DNA of 64,000 bases from Pseudofrankia sp. DC12 (GTDB lineage: Bacteria > Actinomycetota > Actinomycetes > Frankiales > Frankiaceae): NCBI RefSeq assembly GCF_000966285.1, contig NZ_KQ031391.1, forward strand, positions 5,766,430 through 5,830,429, given 5' to 3'. How positions within the stretch are numbered: the first letter of the stretch is position 1; each line of letters begins with the position of its first letter. The notes below the pieces were generated by a model. The model had not been told where the DNA came from. It did not search any database and saw nothing but the letters and a program-made list of their open reading frames with translations. The translations under genes were made by a program, and so were the position numbers. Positions 54,431 through 63,379 of this stretch are shown in pieces.

Positions 54431-56593
54431 TCAGCCGACGGTGGCGACGCCCGGAGGGGAGAAGCGGGCGCCGGTCACCCGGTCGCTGATCCCGGTGCGG
54501 TCCAGGTACGGGGTGATGCCGCCCAGGTGGAACGGCCAGCCGGCGCCGAGGATCATGCAGAGATCGACGTCGGGAGCCTCGGCGACGACTCCCTGGTCGA
54601 GCAGCAGCCGGATCTCCCGGGCGAGCGCCGCCAGCGCGTTCTCGCGCACCTCGGCGCTGCTCGGGGCGACGGCCGACCCCGCGCCGGCACCGTCGCCGGT
54701 GCCCGCGCGGGCGAGCGCCGCGGCCTCCTCGTCGACGACCGGGGTGCCGTCGGGGCCGGTGGTGTAGATGCTGGTCTTGCCGGCGGCGACGACCCGGGCG
54801 AGCCCGGCGGGGGAGCGGAACCGGTCCGGCCAGGCCTCGTGCAGCGTCTCGGCCACGTGCAGCGCCACCGCCGGGCCCACCAGGGCCAGCAGCGTCAGCG
54901 GCGACATCGGCAGGCCGAGCGAGTCCAGTGCGGCGTCGGCCTCCGCCACGGGCGTGCCCGCCTCGATCGCGCCGAGGACCTCGCCGAGGAAGCGGGTCAG
55001 CAGCCGGTTCACGACGAACGCCGGGGCGTCCTTCACCAGCACCGCGTTCTTGCCGAGCTTCCTCGCGACCGCCAGCGTCGTCGCGACGGAGGCGTCGTCC
55101 GTGCGCGCGGCCCGGACCACCTCGACCAGCGGCAGCACGGCCACCGGGTTGAAGAAGTGCAGCCCGGCGACCCGTTCCGGATGGGCCAGGCCGGCGGCCA
55201 TCTCGGTCACCGACAGCGCCGAGGTGTTCGTCAGCAGCAGGGCGTCCGGGCGCACCACCGCCTCCAGCTCGGCGAGCACCGTCTGCTTGACCTTCAGGTC
55301 CTCGAAGACGGCCTCGATGACGAGGTCGGCGTCGGAGAACGCGTCCTTGGTCAGCGACCCGGTGACCAGCGCCTTCAGGCGGTTGGCCTTGTCGGGGGAG
55401 ACCCGGCCGCGCAGCAGCAGGTTGTCGATCTCGCCGTGGACGTAGGTGACGCCCTTGTCCAGGCGAGCCCTGTCGAGGTCGGTGAGCACCACCGGTACCT
55501 CCAGCCGCTGGGCGAACAGCAGCGCGAGCTGGCTGGCCATCAGACCGGCGCCGACGACGCCGACCTTGGCCACTGGCCGGGCGAGCTTCGAGTCGGGCCC
55601 GCCGACGGGCTTGCGGGCCCGCTTCTGGGTCAGGTCGAAGGCGTAGAGGCTGGCGGCGAGCTCGTCGGAGACCGACAGGTCAGCCAGCGCCGCCGTCTCG
55701 GCGGCGTAGCCCGTGTCGCGGTCGGCCGTCTCGGCGAGGGCCATCAGGTCGAGTGCCCGGTAGGCTGCCGGGGCGGCGCCGTGCAGCTTCGCGTCGGCGA
55801 GTGCCCGGCCGCGGGCCAGCGCGTCCGCCCAGGCGGCGCCCCGCTCGACCGCGGGCCTGCTGGCCGCCGGGTCAAGCTCACCGCGCAGCACCCGGCCTAC
55901 CCAGCCGAGCGCCTCCTCCAGGAAGTCGGCCGGCTCCAGCAGGACGTCGGCGAGGCCCAGCTTCGCGGCCTGCGGGCCCTTGAGGGTCCGGTTGGTGTTC
56001 AGCGGGTTCTCGATCGCGACCCGGACGGCCTTCTCGGCGCCGACCAGGTTCGGGAGCAGCTGGGTGCCGCCCCAGCCTGGTACCAGGCCGAGGAACACCT
56101 CCGGCAGTGCGAGCACCGGGATGCCGGCGGAGAAGGCCCGGTAGTCGCAATGCAGCGCGAGCTCCAGGCCGCCGCCCATCGCCGCGCCGTTCACCAGCGC
56201 GAACGTCGGCACCTTGCGGCCGTTCAGCCGGCCCTCACCGACCCGGCGCAGTGCCGCGTGGCCGAGCTCGCCCAAGGCCTCGATCGCCGGTCGGATCGCG
56301 TCCGGGTCGGTGATCGACGACCGGAACGACAGGTCCGCGCCGACGCAGAAGATGAACGGCTTGCCGGCCACCGCGACGGCCGCGACCGCCGGGGTGTGCG
56401 CCTCGATCTCGTCGACCGCGGCGAGCAGCTCGCGCAGCCCGGCCGGGCCGAAGGTGTTCGGGCGGGTGTGGTCGTGCCCGTTGTCCAGGGTGATCAGCGC
56501 AACCGGGCCGTCGACCCCGGGAAGCTGTGCGTAGCGGACGTAGGCGTGCGTGACGACCTCGTCCGGGAAGTCCAGCGCGACGTTCGCGCCCAT
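54431..56593 (-). CDS. fadB: Fatty-acid oxidation complex alpha subunit (enoyl-CoA hydratase / 3-hydroxyacyl-CoA dehydrogenase)
   Basis: Bifunctional beta-oxidation enzyme (720 aa). N-terminal crotonase domain: oxyanion-hole residues in AGKPFIFCVGADLSF and NGAAMGGGLELALHCDYR, and LPEVFLGLVPGWGGTQLLPN, with glutamates as in FadB. C-terminal 3-hydroxyacyl-CoA dehydrogenase: NAD motif VGVVGAGLMASQLALLFAQR, the catalytic His in LHFFNPVAVLPLVEVV and KDAPAFVVNRLLTRFLGEVL. It should bind thiolase as partner. It follows fadA on the same strand across a 188-bp gap that contains a large inverted repeat. Confidence 0.94.
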   Translation of the reverse strand: MGANVALDFPDEVVTHAYVRYAQLPGVDGPVALITLDNGHDHTRPNTFGPAGLRELLAAVDEIEAHTPAVAAVAVAGKPFIFCVGADLSFRSSITDPDAIRPAIEALGELGHAALRRVGEGRLNGRKVPTFALVNGAAMGGGLELALHCDYRAFSAGIPVLALPEVFLGLVPGWGGTQLLPNLVGAEKAVRVAIENPLNTNRTLKGPQAAKLGLADVLLEPADFLEEALGWVGRVLRGELDPAASRPAVERGAAWADALARGRALADAKLHGAAPAAYRALDLMALAETADRDTGYAAETAALADLSVSDELAASLYAFDLTQKRARKPVGGPDSKLARPVAKVGVVGAGLMASQLALLFAQRLEVPVVLTDLDRARLDKGVTYVHGEIDNLLLRGRVSPDKANRLKALVTGSLTKDAFSDADLVIEAVFEDLKVKQTVLAELEAVVRPDALLLTNTSALSVTEMAAGLAHPERVAGLHFFNPVAVLPLVEVVRAARTDDASVATTLAVARKLGKNAVLVKDAPAFVVNRLLTRFLGEVLGAIEAGTPVAEADAALDSLGLPMSPLTLLALVGPAVALHVAETLHEAWPDRFRSPAGLARVVAAGKTSIYTTGPDGTPVVDEEAAALARAGTGDGAGAGSAVAPSSAEVRENALAALAREIRLLLDQGVVAEAPDVDLCMILGAGWPFHLGGITPYLDRTGISDRVTGARFSPPGVATVG

Positions 56594-56667
56594 GCGGTGG
56601 CTCCTCTACGTGGTCAGGCCGTCAGAGATGGGAAGATCCGGGCTTACGCGCCCCGGGCTGGAGCGGA

Positions 56668-56737
56668 CCTGTCGGATCGCCGACCTCCCAGATCGACTCC
56701 GTCGATCCGGCAGGAACCCTGTCGCCGATCCGACAGG
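56668..56737 (-). other. Large intercistronic stem-loop between fadA and fadB
   Basis: CCTGTCGGATCGCCGAC and GTCGCCGATCCGACAGG form 17-bp arms with one mismatch and a 36-nt loop, in the 188-bp space between the two operon genes. It may protect or attenuate the message. It shares a sequence block with the spacer upstream of hemE. Confidence 0.55.
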
Positions 56738-56781
56738 AACCCCGGCGCGACGATGGCGAAGCCTCGCGCGGCCGGAGGCTG

Positions 56782-57984
56782 TTACTCCGCATGGTGGGGG
56801 TTCTCCCAGATCGTGGTGGCGCCCATGCCGAAGCCGACGCACATCGCGGTCATGCCGTAGCGGACCTCCGGGTGCTCCTCGAACTCCCGGGCGAGCTGGG
56901 TCATCAGCCGCACCCCGGAGCTGGCCAGCGGGTGGCCCAGAGCGATCGCGCCGCCGAAGGGGTTGACCCGCGGGTCGTCGTCGTCGATCCCGAAGTGGTC
57001 GAGGAACGCGAGCACCTGCACGGCGAACGCCTCGTTGAGCTCGAACAGGCCGATGTCGTCGATGCTCAGGCCGGTTCGGGCGAGCGCCTTCTCGGTCGAC
57101 GGGATCGGGCCGACGCCCATCACCTCGGGTGCCACCCCGGCGAAACCGAAGCCGACCAGCGTCATCTTCTTGGCGAGGCCCAGCTCGTCGGCCACCTCGC
57201 CAGCCGCCAGGATGCAGCCGGTGGCGCCGTCGTTGATCCCGGCGGAGTTGCCGGCGGTGACCTTGCCGTGCGGGCGGAACGGCGTCTTCAGCCCGGCCAG
57301 GCCCTCGACGGTCGTGCCGGGCCGCGGTGGCTCGTCGACCGTCACGTACTCCCAGCCGGACTCGGCGTGCCGCGCGGCGACGGGGACGAGGTCGGGCTGG
57401 ATCCGGCCGTCCGCGTAGGCCTTCGCGACCTTCTCCTGGGAGCGGACGGCGTAGGCGTCGGCACGGGCCTTGGTGATCGCCGGGTAGCGGTCGTGCACGT
57501 TCTCGGCGGTCATGCCCATGACCAGCGCGGACGGGTCGACCAGCTTCTCGGACACGAACCGGGGGTTCGGGTCGACGCCCTCGCCCATCGGATGGCGGCC
57601 CATGTGCTCGACGCCGCCGGCGATGGCCACGTCGTACGCGCCGACGCCGATCGCGGACGCGGTGGTGGTGACGGCGGTGACCGCGCCGGCGCACATCCGG
57701 TCGATCGCGTAGCCGGGCACCGACTCGGGCAGCCCGGACAGGATTCCGGCGACCCGGCCGATGGTCAGGCCCTGGTCGCCGATCTGGGTGGTGGCGGCGA
57801 TGGCGACGTCGTCGACCCGCTCAGGCGGCAGCGACGGGTTGCGCCGCAGCAGCTCGCGGATGACCCGGACGACCAGGTCATCGGCCCGGGTCTCGGCGTA
57901 CACCCCCTTGGCCTTGCCGAACGGCGTGCGTACCCCGTCGACGAAAACGACGTCGCGGACGGCACCGCGGGATGCCTTGAACAC
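56782..57984 (-). CDS. fadA: Acetyl-CoA acyltransferase (thiolase)
   Basis: Thiolase of the beta-oxidation cycle, 400 aa. The active-site cysteine that takes the acyl group is in IDRMCAGAVTAVTTTA; NEAFAVQVLAFLDHFG, GGAIALGHPLASSG (His of GHP) and the C-terminal CVGFGMG (second Cys) complete the catalytic set. It begins the fadA-fadB pair. The substrate chain length cannot be fixed by reading. Confidence 0.94.
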   Translation of the reverse strand: MFKASRGAVRDVVFVDGVRTPFGKAKGVYAETRADDLVVRVIRELLRRNPSLPPERVDDVAIAATTQIGDQGLTIGRVAGILSGLPESVPGYAIDRMCAGAVTAVTTTASAIGVGAYDVAIAGGVEHMGRHPMGEGVDPNPRFVSEKLVDPSALVMGMTAENVHDRYPAITKARADAYAVRSQEKVAKAYADGRIQPDLVPVAARHAESGWEYVTVDEPPRPGTTVEGLAGLKTPFRPHGKVTAGNSAGINDGATGCILAAGEVADELGLAKKMTLVGFGFAGVAPEVMGVGPIPSTEKALARTGLSIDDIGLFELNEAFAVQVLAFLDHFGIDDDDPRVNPFGGAIALGHPLASSGVRLMTQLAREFEEHPEVRYGMTAMCVGFGMGATTIWENPHHAE

Positions 57985-58198
57985 AGGGTCCTCCCCGGCG
58001 AGGAACGGCTGGTCGGCGCGCTACCGCGGCGCCCGGCCCAGCTTCGGGCCGGGCCACCGGTCGGCGGCCACACCGCCAGCCTACGACAGAGTTACCGATG
58101 AGTAGGTAACGTCCGCTACGTCGTTTCCATGCCGGGTGCGCATCGGTGCCCAGCCGCCGTCGGTGCCCGGCCGCCCGGCCGGGCACCGACGAGGGAGA

Positions 58199-58397
58199 TC
58201 AGGTCGACAGCAGGCAGTAGGCCTTGCCGACCTTGCCGACCTTGTAGCCGACGTTGTAAGCGAGGCTCTGGGCCCGGCCGCCCCTGGTCAGGGCCACCGT
58301 GACCACCCGGCTCGTCGTGGCCGTTGACGGAGCTGACCCGGTAGCCGTTGGTCTTGAACCGCGTGATCGCGCCCTCCGAGGCGTCCCGCTGCTTCAT
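58199..58397 (-). pseudogene. Small hypothetical protein gene split by a frameshift
   Basis: One frame gives MKQRDASEGAITRFKTNGYR and VSSVNGHDE; the next frame continues SRVVTVALTRGGRAQSLAYN and VGYKVGKVGKAYCLLST before a stop at 58199. The two parts read as one coherent protein of about 65 residues with a charged start and a basic C-terminal half, joined by one extra or missing base near 58320. No family is recognised. It could be a real gene with a sequencing error, or a decayed one. Confidence 0.45.
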
Positions 58398-58530
58398 CGG
58401 GCGGGGTGGTCACGATCCCTGCGGGCGTTGTAGGGACGGGAGGAGGGCCTCGAACCAGGATTGTCAGGCCGCTGACTGTCGGTCGGTGGACCTGGAGGTC
58501 ACCCGCCCGGCCGCGCAGCGCCGGCCGGGC

Positions 58531-59523
58531 TCAGGCGTCGGTGAGCTCGCGGGGGACGGCGACGACGTCCACGAGGGCGCCGTTGCGCCAGACGGTGATC
58601 TCCAGCCGGCGCCCGATCGCGTGCTCGACCATGAGGCGCTGGATGGCGGTGCTGGTGTCGATCTGCTGGCCGTCGACCGTCAGCACGATGTCGCCGCGGC
58701 GCAGGCCGGCGCTCTCCGCGGGGCTGCCCTCGACGACCTGGGCGACCCGCAGCCCGGTCCGGCGGCCGGCCTTCGCGGCCAGCGGCGGCGGCAGCGGTGA
58801 CTGGCCGCCGGCGATCCCGAGCCAGGCCCGCCGGACCCGGCCGTGCCGGACCAGCGTGGCGATCAGCCCGCGGGTGGTCTCGTTGATCGGGACGGCGAGT
58901 CCGAGGCCGACGCCGGCGACGGCGGTGTTCACGCCGACCATCCGGCCGCGGCTGTCCGCGAGCACCCCGCCGCTGTTGCCCGGGTTGAGCGCGGCGTCCG
59001 TCTGGATCACCTCGTCGACGACGCGGCCGGCCTTCGTCGGCAGCGAGCGGCCCAGCGCCGAGACGATGCCGGCGGTGACGCTGCCGGCCAGGCCCAGTGG
59101 GTTGCCCAGCGCGACGACCAGCTGCCCGACCCGCAGCCTGCTGGCGTCACCCAGCGGTACTGCCGGCGGCACGTCGCCCCGGGCCCGCAGCACCGCCAGG
59201 TCCGACAGCGGGTCGCGGCCGATCACGTCAGCGGTCACCTCCGCGCCGTCGGCGAAGGTCGCCTCGGCCACCTCGGCGCCTTCCACGACGTGCGCGCTGG
59301 TGAGCAGGAAGCCGTCCGGCGTCAGCACGCTCGCGCTGCCCGCCCCCGCTCCGCGCCGGCCCCGTACCCGCAGGCTGGCGACGCTGGGCAGCACGGTGCG
59401 GGCGACGTGCACCACCGCGGCCGAGTAGGCGTCCAGGGGCTCGGACGGGTCGTCGTGCTGGTCGCCGTCTGGGGGATCGTCACGGGTGTCGTCGGATGGC
59501 TGTGGCCGGGCCTCGTCGCTCAT
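58531..59523 (-). CDS. HtrA/DegP-type trypsin-like serine protease with PDZ domain
   Basis: 330-residue S1C protease. The triad is visible as His in LTSAHVV, Asp in SDLAVLRARG and Ser in NPGNSGGVLAD. The PDZ domain at the end begins GLRVAQVVEGSPAESAGLRR and GDIVLTVDG. Unlike most HtrA proteins there is no signal peptide or membrane helix between the start and the protease domain, so it may be cytoplasmic. Start at the ATG 59523; the longer frame adds 19 unlike residues. It is followed by the degenerate small gene. Confidence 0.9.
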   Translation of the reverse strand: MSDEARPQPSDDTRDDPPDGDQHDDPSEPLDAYSAAVVHVARTVLPSVASLRVRGRRGAGAGSASVLTPDGFLLTSAHVVEGAEVAEATFADGAEVTADVIGRDPLSDLAVLRARGDVPPAVPLGDASRLRVGQLVVALGNPLGLAGSVTAGIVSALGRSLPTKAGRVVDEVIQTDAALNPGNSGGVLADSRGRMVGVNTAVAGVGLGLAVPINETTRGLIATLVRHGRVRRAWLGIAGGQSPLPPPLAAKAGRRTGLRVAQVVEGSPAESAGLRRGDIVLTVDGQQIDTSTAIQRLMVEHAIGRRLEITVWRNGALVDVVAVPRELTDA

Positions 59524-59728
59524 GTCGCCAGCAACCGACGATGACCACGGAACGTGCCCAGGTTCGCCGATGGCGGACATCCGGTAGCGGGCTGGGCAGG
59601 CCGGGCGGCGCGGTGCGGCCGGTGGTGGCCGATGGTGATCGGGCCTCGGCTCACCATGACGCCCCTGGCGTCTCCTGACGGCGCCGCGGCCAGCCAGCCA
59701 CGGCGTCGTCAGAGAGCGTCGCGGGACC

Positions 59729-61129
59729 TCAGGGGGCGTCGACCGCCGGCCGGGATGGCGCGGGTCCCGCTGGGTCCGGCTCCGCCGAGCTCGGTCCCGG
59801 CTCGGTGGCAGCGCGCTCGGCGGTGGCCGGTGCGGCGACGGCCCGCTCGGTTGCGGACTGCCCGGTTGCGGACTGCCCGGTTGCGGACTGCCCGGTGGCC
59901 GGGCGCTCGGGCAGGGCGCCGGCGATCGCGGTCGCGGTCAGGGCGACCTGCCAGGCGCGGGCGCCGCCAGCGCGCAGTGCGTCGGCGACGCTCGCCTCGG
60001 CCGGCTCGCCGGGCGGCGACCAGGCGACCCGGCGGGTGAGCGCCGGCTCGACCAGGTTCTCGACCGGCATGTGGTGCGCGGTGGCGATCGCGTTCACGCT
60101 CGCCCGGACCCGGGCCAGCCGTGCCGCCGCGATCGGGTCGCGCTCGGCCCACCGGTTCGGCGGCGGCAGCCCGTCGCCGCCGGTCGACGCGGTCGCCGGT
60201 GGGAGGTCGCTGTCCGGCAGCGCCGCAGCCTCCGCCAGCGCGGCCATCCACACGGCCGCGCTGCGGCGCAGCCTGGGCCCGGAGAACACCGGCAGCTTGA
60301 CCAGCTCGGTCGCGTCGGCCGGCGCGTTCAGCACCGCGTCGATGATCGCGCTGTCCGGGAGCACCCGGCCGGGCGCGATGTCCCGGGTCCGCGCGATCTT
60401 GTCCCGGGCGGTCCACATCGCGCGGACCGAGGCGAGCTGCCGGCGGCTGCGGGCCCGGTGGATGCCGCTGGTGCGCCGCCAGGGCTCGGCCCGCGGCTCG
60501 CGCGGCGGGGCGGCGACGATCGCCGCGAACTCCTGGTGCGCGAACCCGAGCTTGCCCGTCTGGGCGAGCTCGATGGCCAGTGCGTCACGCAGCTCGACCA
60601 GCAGCTCGACGTCGAGCGCCGCGTACCGCAGCCAGGGCTCGGGCAGCGGGCGGGTCGACCAGTCGGCCGCCGAGTGGCCCTTCTCCAGGCCGAAGCCGAG
60701 CACCCGCTCGACCATCATCCCGAGCCCGACCCGCTCGTAGCCGAGCAGCCGGCCGGCGAGCTCGGTGTCGAACAGGGTGGCCGGGCGCAGTCCCAGCTCG
60801 GCGAGACAGGGCAGATCCTGGCTCGCGGCGTGCAGCACCCACTCGATGCCGCCGACCTTCTCCTGGATGACGCTCAGGTCGGGCAGCGCGATGGGGTCGA
60901 TGAGCGCCGTCCCGGAGCCGCGGCGGCGGACCTGGACCAGGTAGGCGCGCTGGCTGTACCGGTAGCCGGAGGCCCGCTCGGCGTCGAACGCGACCGGCCC
61001 CTCACCGGCAGCGAGCCGTACCGCGACGTCGGCGAGCGCCCGGGCGTCGGAGATGACAGGTGGCGTGCCCTCGACCGGTTCCAGGAGGGGGGTGACGGCG
61101 GGCGACACCGGCTCTGCCGCGTCGGTCAC
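59729..61129 (-). CDS. rnd: Ribonuclease D (DEDDy exonuclease with HRDC domain)
   Basis: 3'-5' exonuclease for tRNA maturation. The DEDD residues are in VAFDAERASGYRYSQRAYLV (D and E), HAASQDLPCLAELG (D) and YAALDVELLVEL (D plus Tyr of DEDDy). An HRDC domain follows at SRRQLASVRAMWTARDKIAR and continues through a second, less clear HRDC-like stretch near AARLARVRASVNA. The C-terminal about 65 residues are low-complexity and carry three copies of TGQSA. Length is longer than E. coli Rnd because of this tail. The GTG at 61129 is used; the frame runs 37 residues further up without family similarity. Confidence 0.9.
   Translation of the reverse strand: MTDAAEPVSPAVTPLLEPVEGTPPVISDARALADVAVRLAAGEGPVAFDAERASGYRYSQRAYLVQVRRRGSGTALIDPIALPDLSVIQEKVGGIEWVLHAASQDLPCLAELGLRPATLFDTELAGRLLGYERVGLGMMVERVLGFGLEKGHSAADWSTRPLPEPWLRYAALDVELLVELRDALAIELAQTGKLGFAHQEFAAIVAAPPREPRAEPWRRTSGIHRARSRRQLASVRAMWTARDKIARTRDIAPGRVLPDSAIIDAVLNAPADATELVKLPVFSGPRLRRSAAVWMAALAEAAALPDSDLPPATASTGGDGLPPPNRWAERDPIAAARLARVRASVNAIATAHHMPVENLVEPALTRRVAWSPPGEPAEASVADALRAGGARAWQVALTATAIAGALPERPATGQSATGQSATGQSATERAVAAPATAERAATEPGPSSAEPDPAGPAPSRPAVDAP
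59850..59894 (-). repeat. 15-bp tandem repeat, three copies, in the RNase D tail
   Basis: Three perfect copies of GTTGCGGACTGCCCG (plus-strand reading) encode TGQSA repeats in the C-terminal tail of RNase D. Frame-neutral. Confidence 0.9.
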
Positions 61130-61424
61130 GTCTGGTCTGACACCCCCGCTGAACTGCTGTGTTGAGTTCGGAACCGTCGACGTCACGATCGGCGATGGTA
61201 CGTGTGAAAGCCGCTGTTGGCAGGTCGCTCGGCGGATCAATCGTACCGTTTATACGCTTCGTAGCGAGGCTACCGGGCTGAGTGACCGACGTCCGGCCCA
61301 TATGTGCGCGGCTCGCGCTGTTCGCCGCGCGGGTCCCGGCCCTTCCCCGCCGACCCGCTGGCCTGGAACGGCGGGGAGCGCAGCCTCCGTGCGGAGTTGC
61401 GAGTTGGCCGCGGCGCAGTGCTCG

Positions 61425-62123
61425 CTAGAAGCGGCGACCCGGCAACGGCACGACGCCGGCGAGCCGCGGCGGAAGCCCGGCCATCGCCGCGAGCAGGTCG
61501 GCGAAGGCATGCAGGTGCGCCGTCGTGTCCACCGCCGTCCACGGCCGGCCATGGTCATCGCCGCCGGGCCGCCGCGCCGCCTGGGCGGTCTCGGCCCAGT
61601 CGGGCGACCAGGAGCAGCGCACCTCCACGTCGAAGCTGTCGCCGTCCGGAGCCAGCACGCCGAACCGCCGCGAGGTCGTCGTGGTCACCGTGCCGCCCAG
61701 CGCGCGCACGCCGGCGCCGTGCGCGGCCAACGCCTCGACCAGCCACGACCACGCCACCTCGGGCAGCATCGGGTCGGCGGCGACCTCCGGCTCGACGGTG
61801 GCCCGCGCGTAGCAGACGAGCCGGGCGCTGCCCTCCCAGGCGGCGTGCCCCGCCTCGTCGAACAACAGCACGAACCGCCCGGAGGCGGCGTCGTCCTCGT
61901 CTGCGGTGAGGCTGGCGGCCAGCGCGAACGCATGCGGCGCCACCCGGGCCGGCGCGGTGGTCTCCCGCACCGTCACCTCCGGGCGGACGGTGGTGAGCCC
62001 GTGCCGCAGTGCCGCCGTGGCGGTGCCGAAGACGACCGGACCTGCCAGCGTCGGGACGGCGCCGGCGAGCGCGGCACTGGCCCCGGTGGCGGCCCCGGAG
62101 CCGGGTGACAGCGGGGCGCCCAT
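61425..62123 (-). CDS. DUF3000 protein
   Basis: 232-residue conserved actinobacterial protein (DUF3000) beginning MGAPLSP at the ATG 62123. Recognisable blocks are RETTAPARVAPHAFALAASL, RFVLLFDEAGHAAWEGSARL, LVCYARATVEPEVAADPMLP and RFGVLAPDGDSFDVEVRCSW. It lies between a small Cys-rich gene and RNase D, the usual neighbours of hemE. No catalytic motif is recognised, so the function is unknown. Confidence 0.87.
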   Translation of the reverse strand: MGAPLSPGSGAATGASAALAGAVPTLAGPVVFGTATAALRHGLTTVRPEVTVRETTAPARVAPHAFALAASLTADEDDAASGRFVLLFDEAGHAAWEGSARLVCYARATVEPEVAADPMLPEVAWSWLVEALAAHGAGVRALGGTVTTTTSRRFGVLAPDGDSFDVEVRCSWSPDWAETAQAARRPGGDDHGRPWTAVDTTAHLHAFADLLAAMAGLPPRLAGVVPLPGRRF

Positions 62124-62269
62124 GGCGGCCACGTTAGGACGTGGCCGCAGATCACGCTGACCGGACGCCGGAGCGTGCTGCTTCGGCCCCGCTGGGTACG
62201 CCCAGTGCCCGCCGGCCCGGTGTGGCCCGCCGGATCCCTGATCGAACGGCTCCGGGGCCGGGTGCAGGC

Positions 62270-62674
62270 TCACGCCAGGGACCGCGGGGTACGCCCGGCG
62301 CCGACTCTGCGGCGCGTCTCAGGCTGCGGCGGCACGGTCTGCACCGGCTGGCTCTGCGCTGGATCGCTCTGTGTTCGCTGAGCGGGTGCCAGCTGGGCCT
62401 GGGCCGCGTGCGCCGGAACTGGCTGGGCCGGTACACCGAGATCCGTGGCTGGGCGGACCACCCGCCGGCCGCGCCGGTCCGGGCCGGCCGCAGAAGCGCC
62501 TTCGGGCTGGGTGAGGGGACCGGCCAGGACGGCGGCGCCGCACTCCACGCAGGCCCGTTCGGGGCAGTCCGCTCCGTGCCCGTCGAGGCACTCCGGCCGC
62601 TCGAACGGCCGCTCGTCCGCGCACTGGGGGCAGAACATGCGAACGAGCTGATCAAGCTCGCCTCCGGGGAGCAT
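62270..62674 (-). CDS. Small Cys-rich (zinc-ribbon-like) actinobacterial protein
   Basis: 134-residue protein starting MLPGGELDQLVRMFCPQCAD. Four Cys pairs or near-pairs follow (FCPQCADERPFERPECLDGH, then GADCPERACVECGAAVL), which suggests one or two zinc-binding ribbons in the first 50 residues; the rest is Pro/Gln/Ala-rich and unordered. The ATG at 62674 has GAGGAGG 8 nt upstream, the best ribosome-binding site in the region, although most of the enclosing open frame is non-coding. Similar small proteins occur near DUF3000 and hemE in actinomycetes; function unknown. Confidence 0.7.
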   Translation of the reverse strand: MLPGGELDQLVRMFCPQCADERPFERPECLDGHGADCPERACVECGAAVLAGPLTQPEGASAAGPDRRGRRVVRPATDLGVPAQPVPAHAAQAQLAPAQRTQSDPAQSQPVQTVPPQPETRRRVGAGRTPRSLA

Positions 62675-63379
62675 GACCGCACCTCCTCGACATCGGGGGC
62701 TGGGGCAGGTCCCCGGACAGTACGTACGGCTCCCGCGAAGCCGCCCGAGCCACGCACAAGCGAGGCCAGCTCGGACAACGCATGCCCTCTGGGGCCCTTT
62801 CGGACGGCACAGACGGTGCCACGACGATGGCTCATCTCCACGCATTCCCCCCGGCGTGTCGGCACCCGCTTCGCGGGCCTGGCCGGGCTTCGGGCCCCTT
62901 TGGCCGTCCGGTAGCGGGCCGGACGCGCTGGTGGTGCGCCGGGCACGGCCGCCAGCTGAGCCAGTGGGAGCTGGCGGGCCCCCGGCGTCGGCGCGGGGGT
63001 GTTTCGGGCGGTCGTGAGACCACGGCCGCTGCGACGAGGTCATCCGGGGAGTAATTTCTACGGAACGTAGAAATAGCTGCCGTGGTCCCTGGCCCGGGCC
63101 AGCCGCCGACTCGTCATGTGCCGGTACCGACTCCGGACAGGAAGCGGTTCGGCGCCCGACGGCGGCGCGTGTCACGATCGGAGCATGGGCGTGAGCCGAA
63201 CCTCCAGGATCGCCGACCTCCCGGATCGGCTTCGCCGGTCCGGCCGGGACGCTGCCGTCGATCCAGCCGGAGCCCCGGAACCGGGCGAGCGGAACGGCCG
63301 GCCGAGCCACACCTCCCGGACCGAGCCGGCCGTGACGACGGGGACCTCGCGCGCCGGTCTCGGTCAGGAGGCCTCGATC
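62675..63379. other. Divergent spacer between the Cys-rich gene and hemE
   Basis: About 700 bp with no gene that can be supported, unusually long for this region. It holds the 21-bp palindrome at 63054-63074 and, at 63207-63228, a block shared with the fadA-fadB spacer. The hemE ribosome-binding site AGGAGG ends 8 nt before its GTG. Confidence 0.5.
63054..63074. promoter_or_regulatory. 21-bp perfect palindrome ATTTCTACG-GAA-CGTAGAAAT
   Basis: Two 9-bp arms around GAA form a perfect inverted repeat in an AT-rich patch of the divergent spacer. Size and symmetry fit an operator for a dimeric repressor acting on one or both flanking genes. The regulator is not in the window. Confidence 0.55.
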
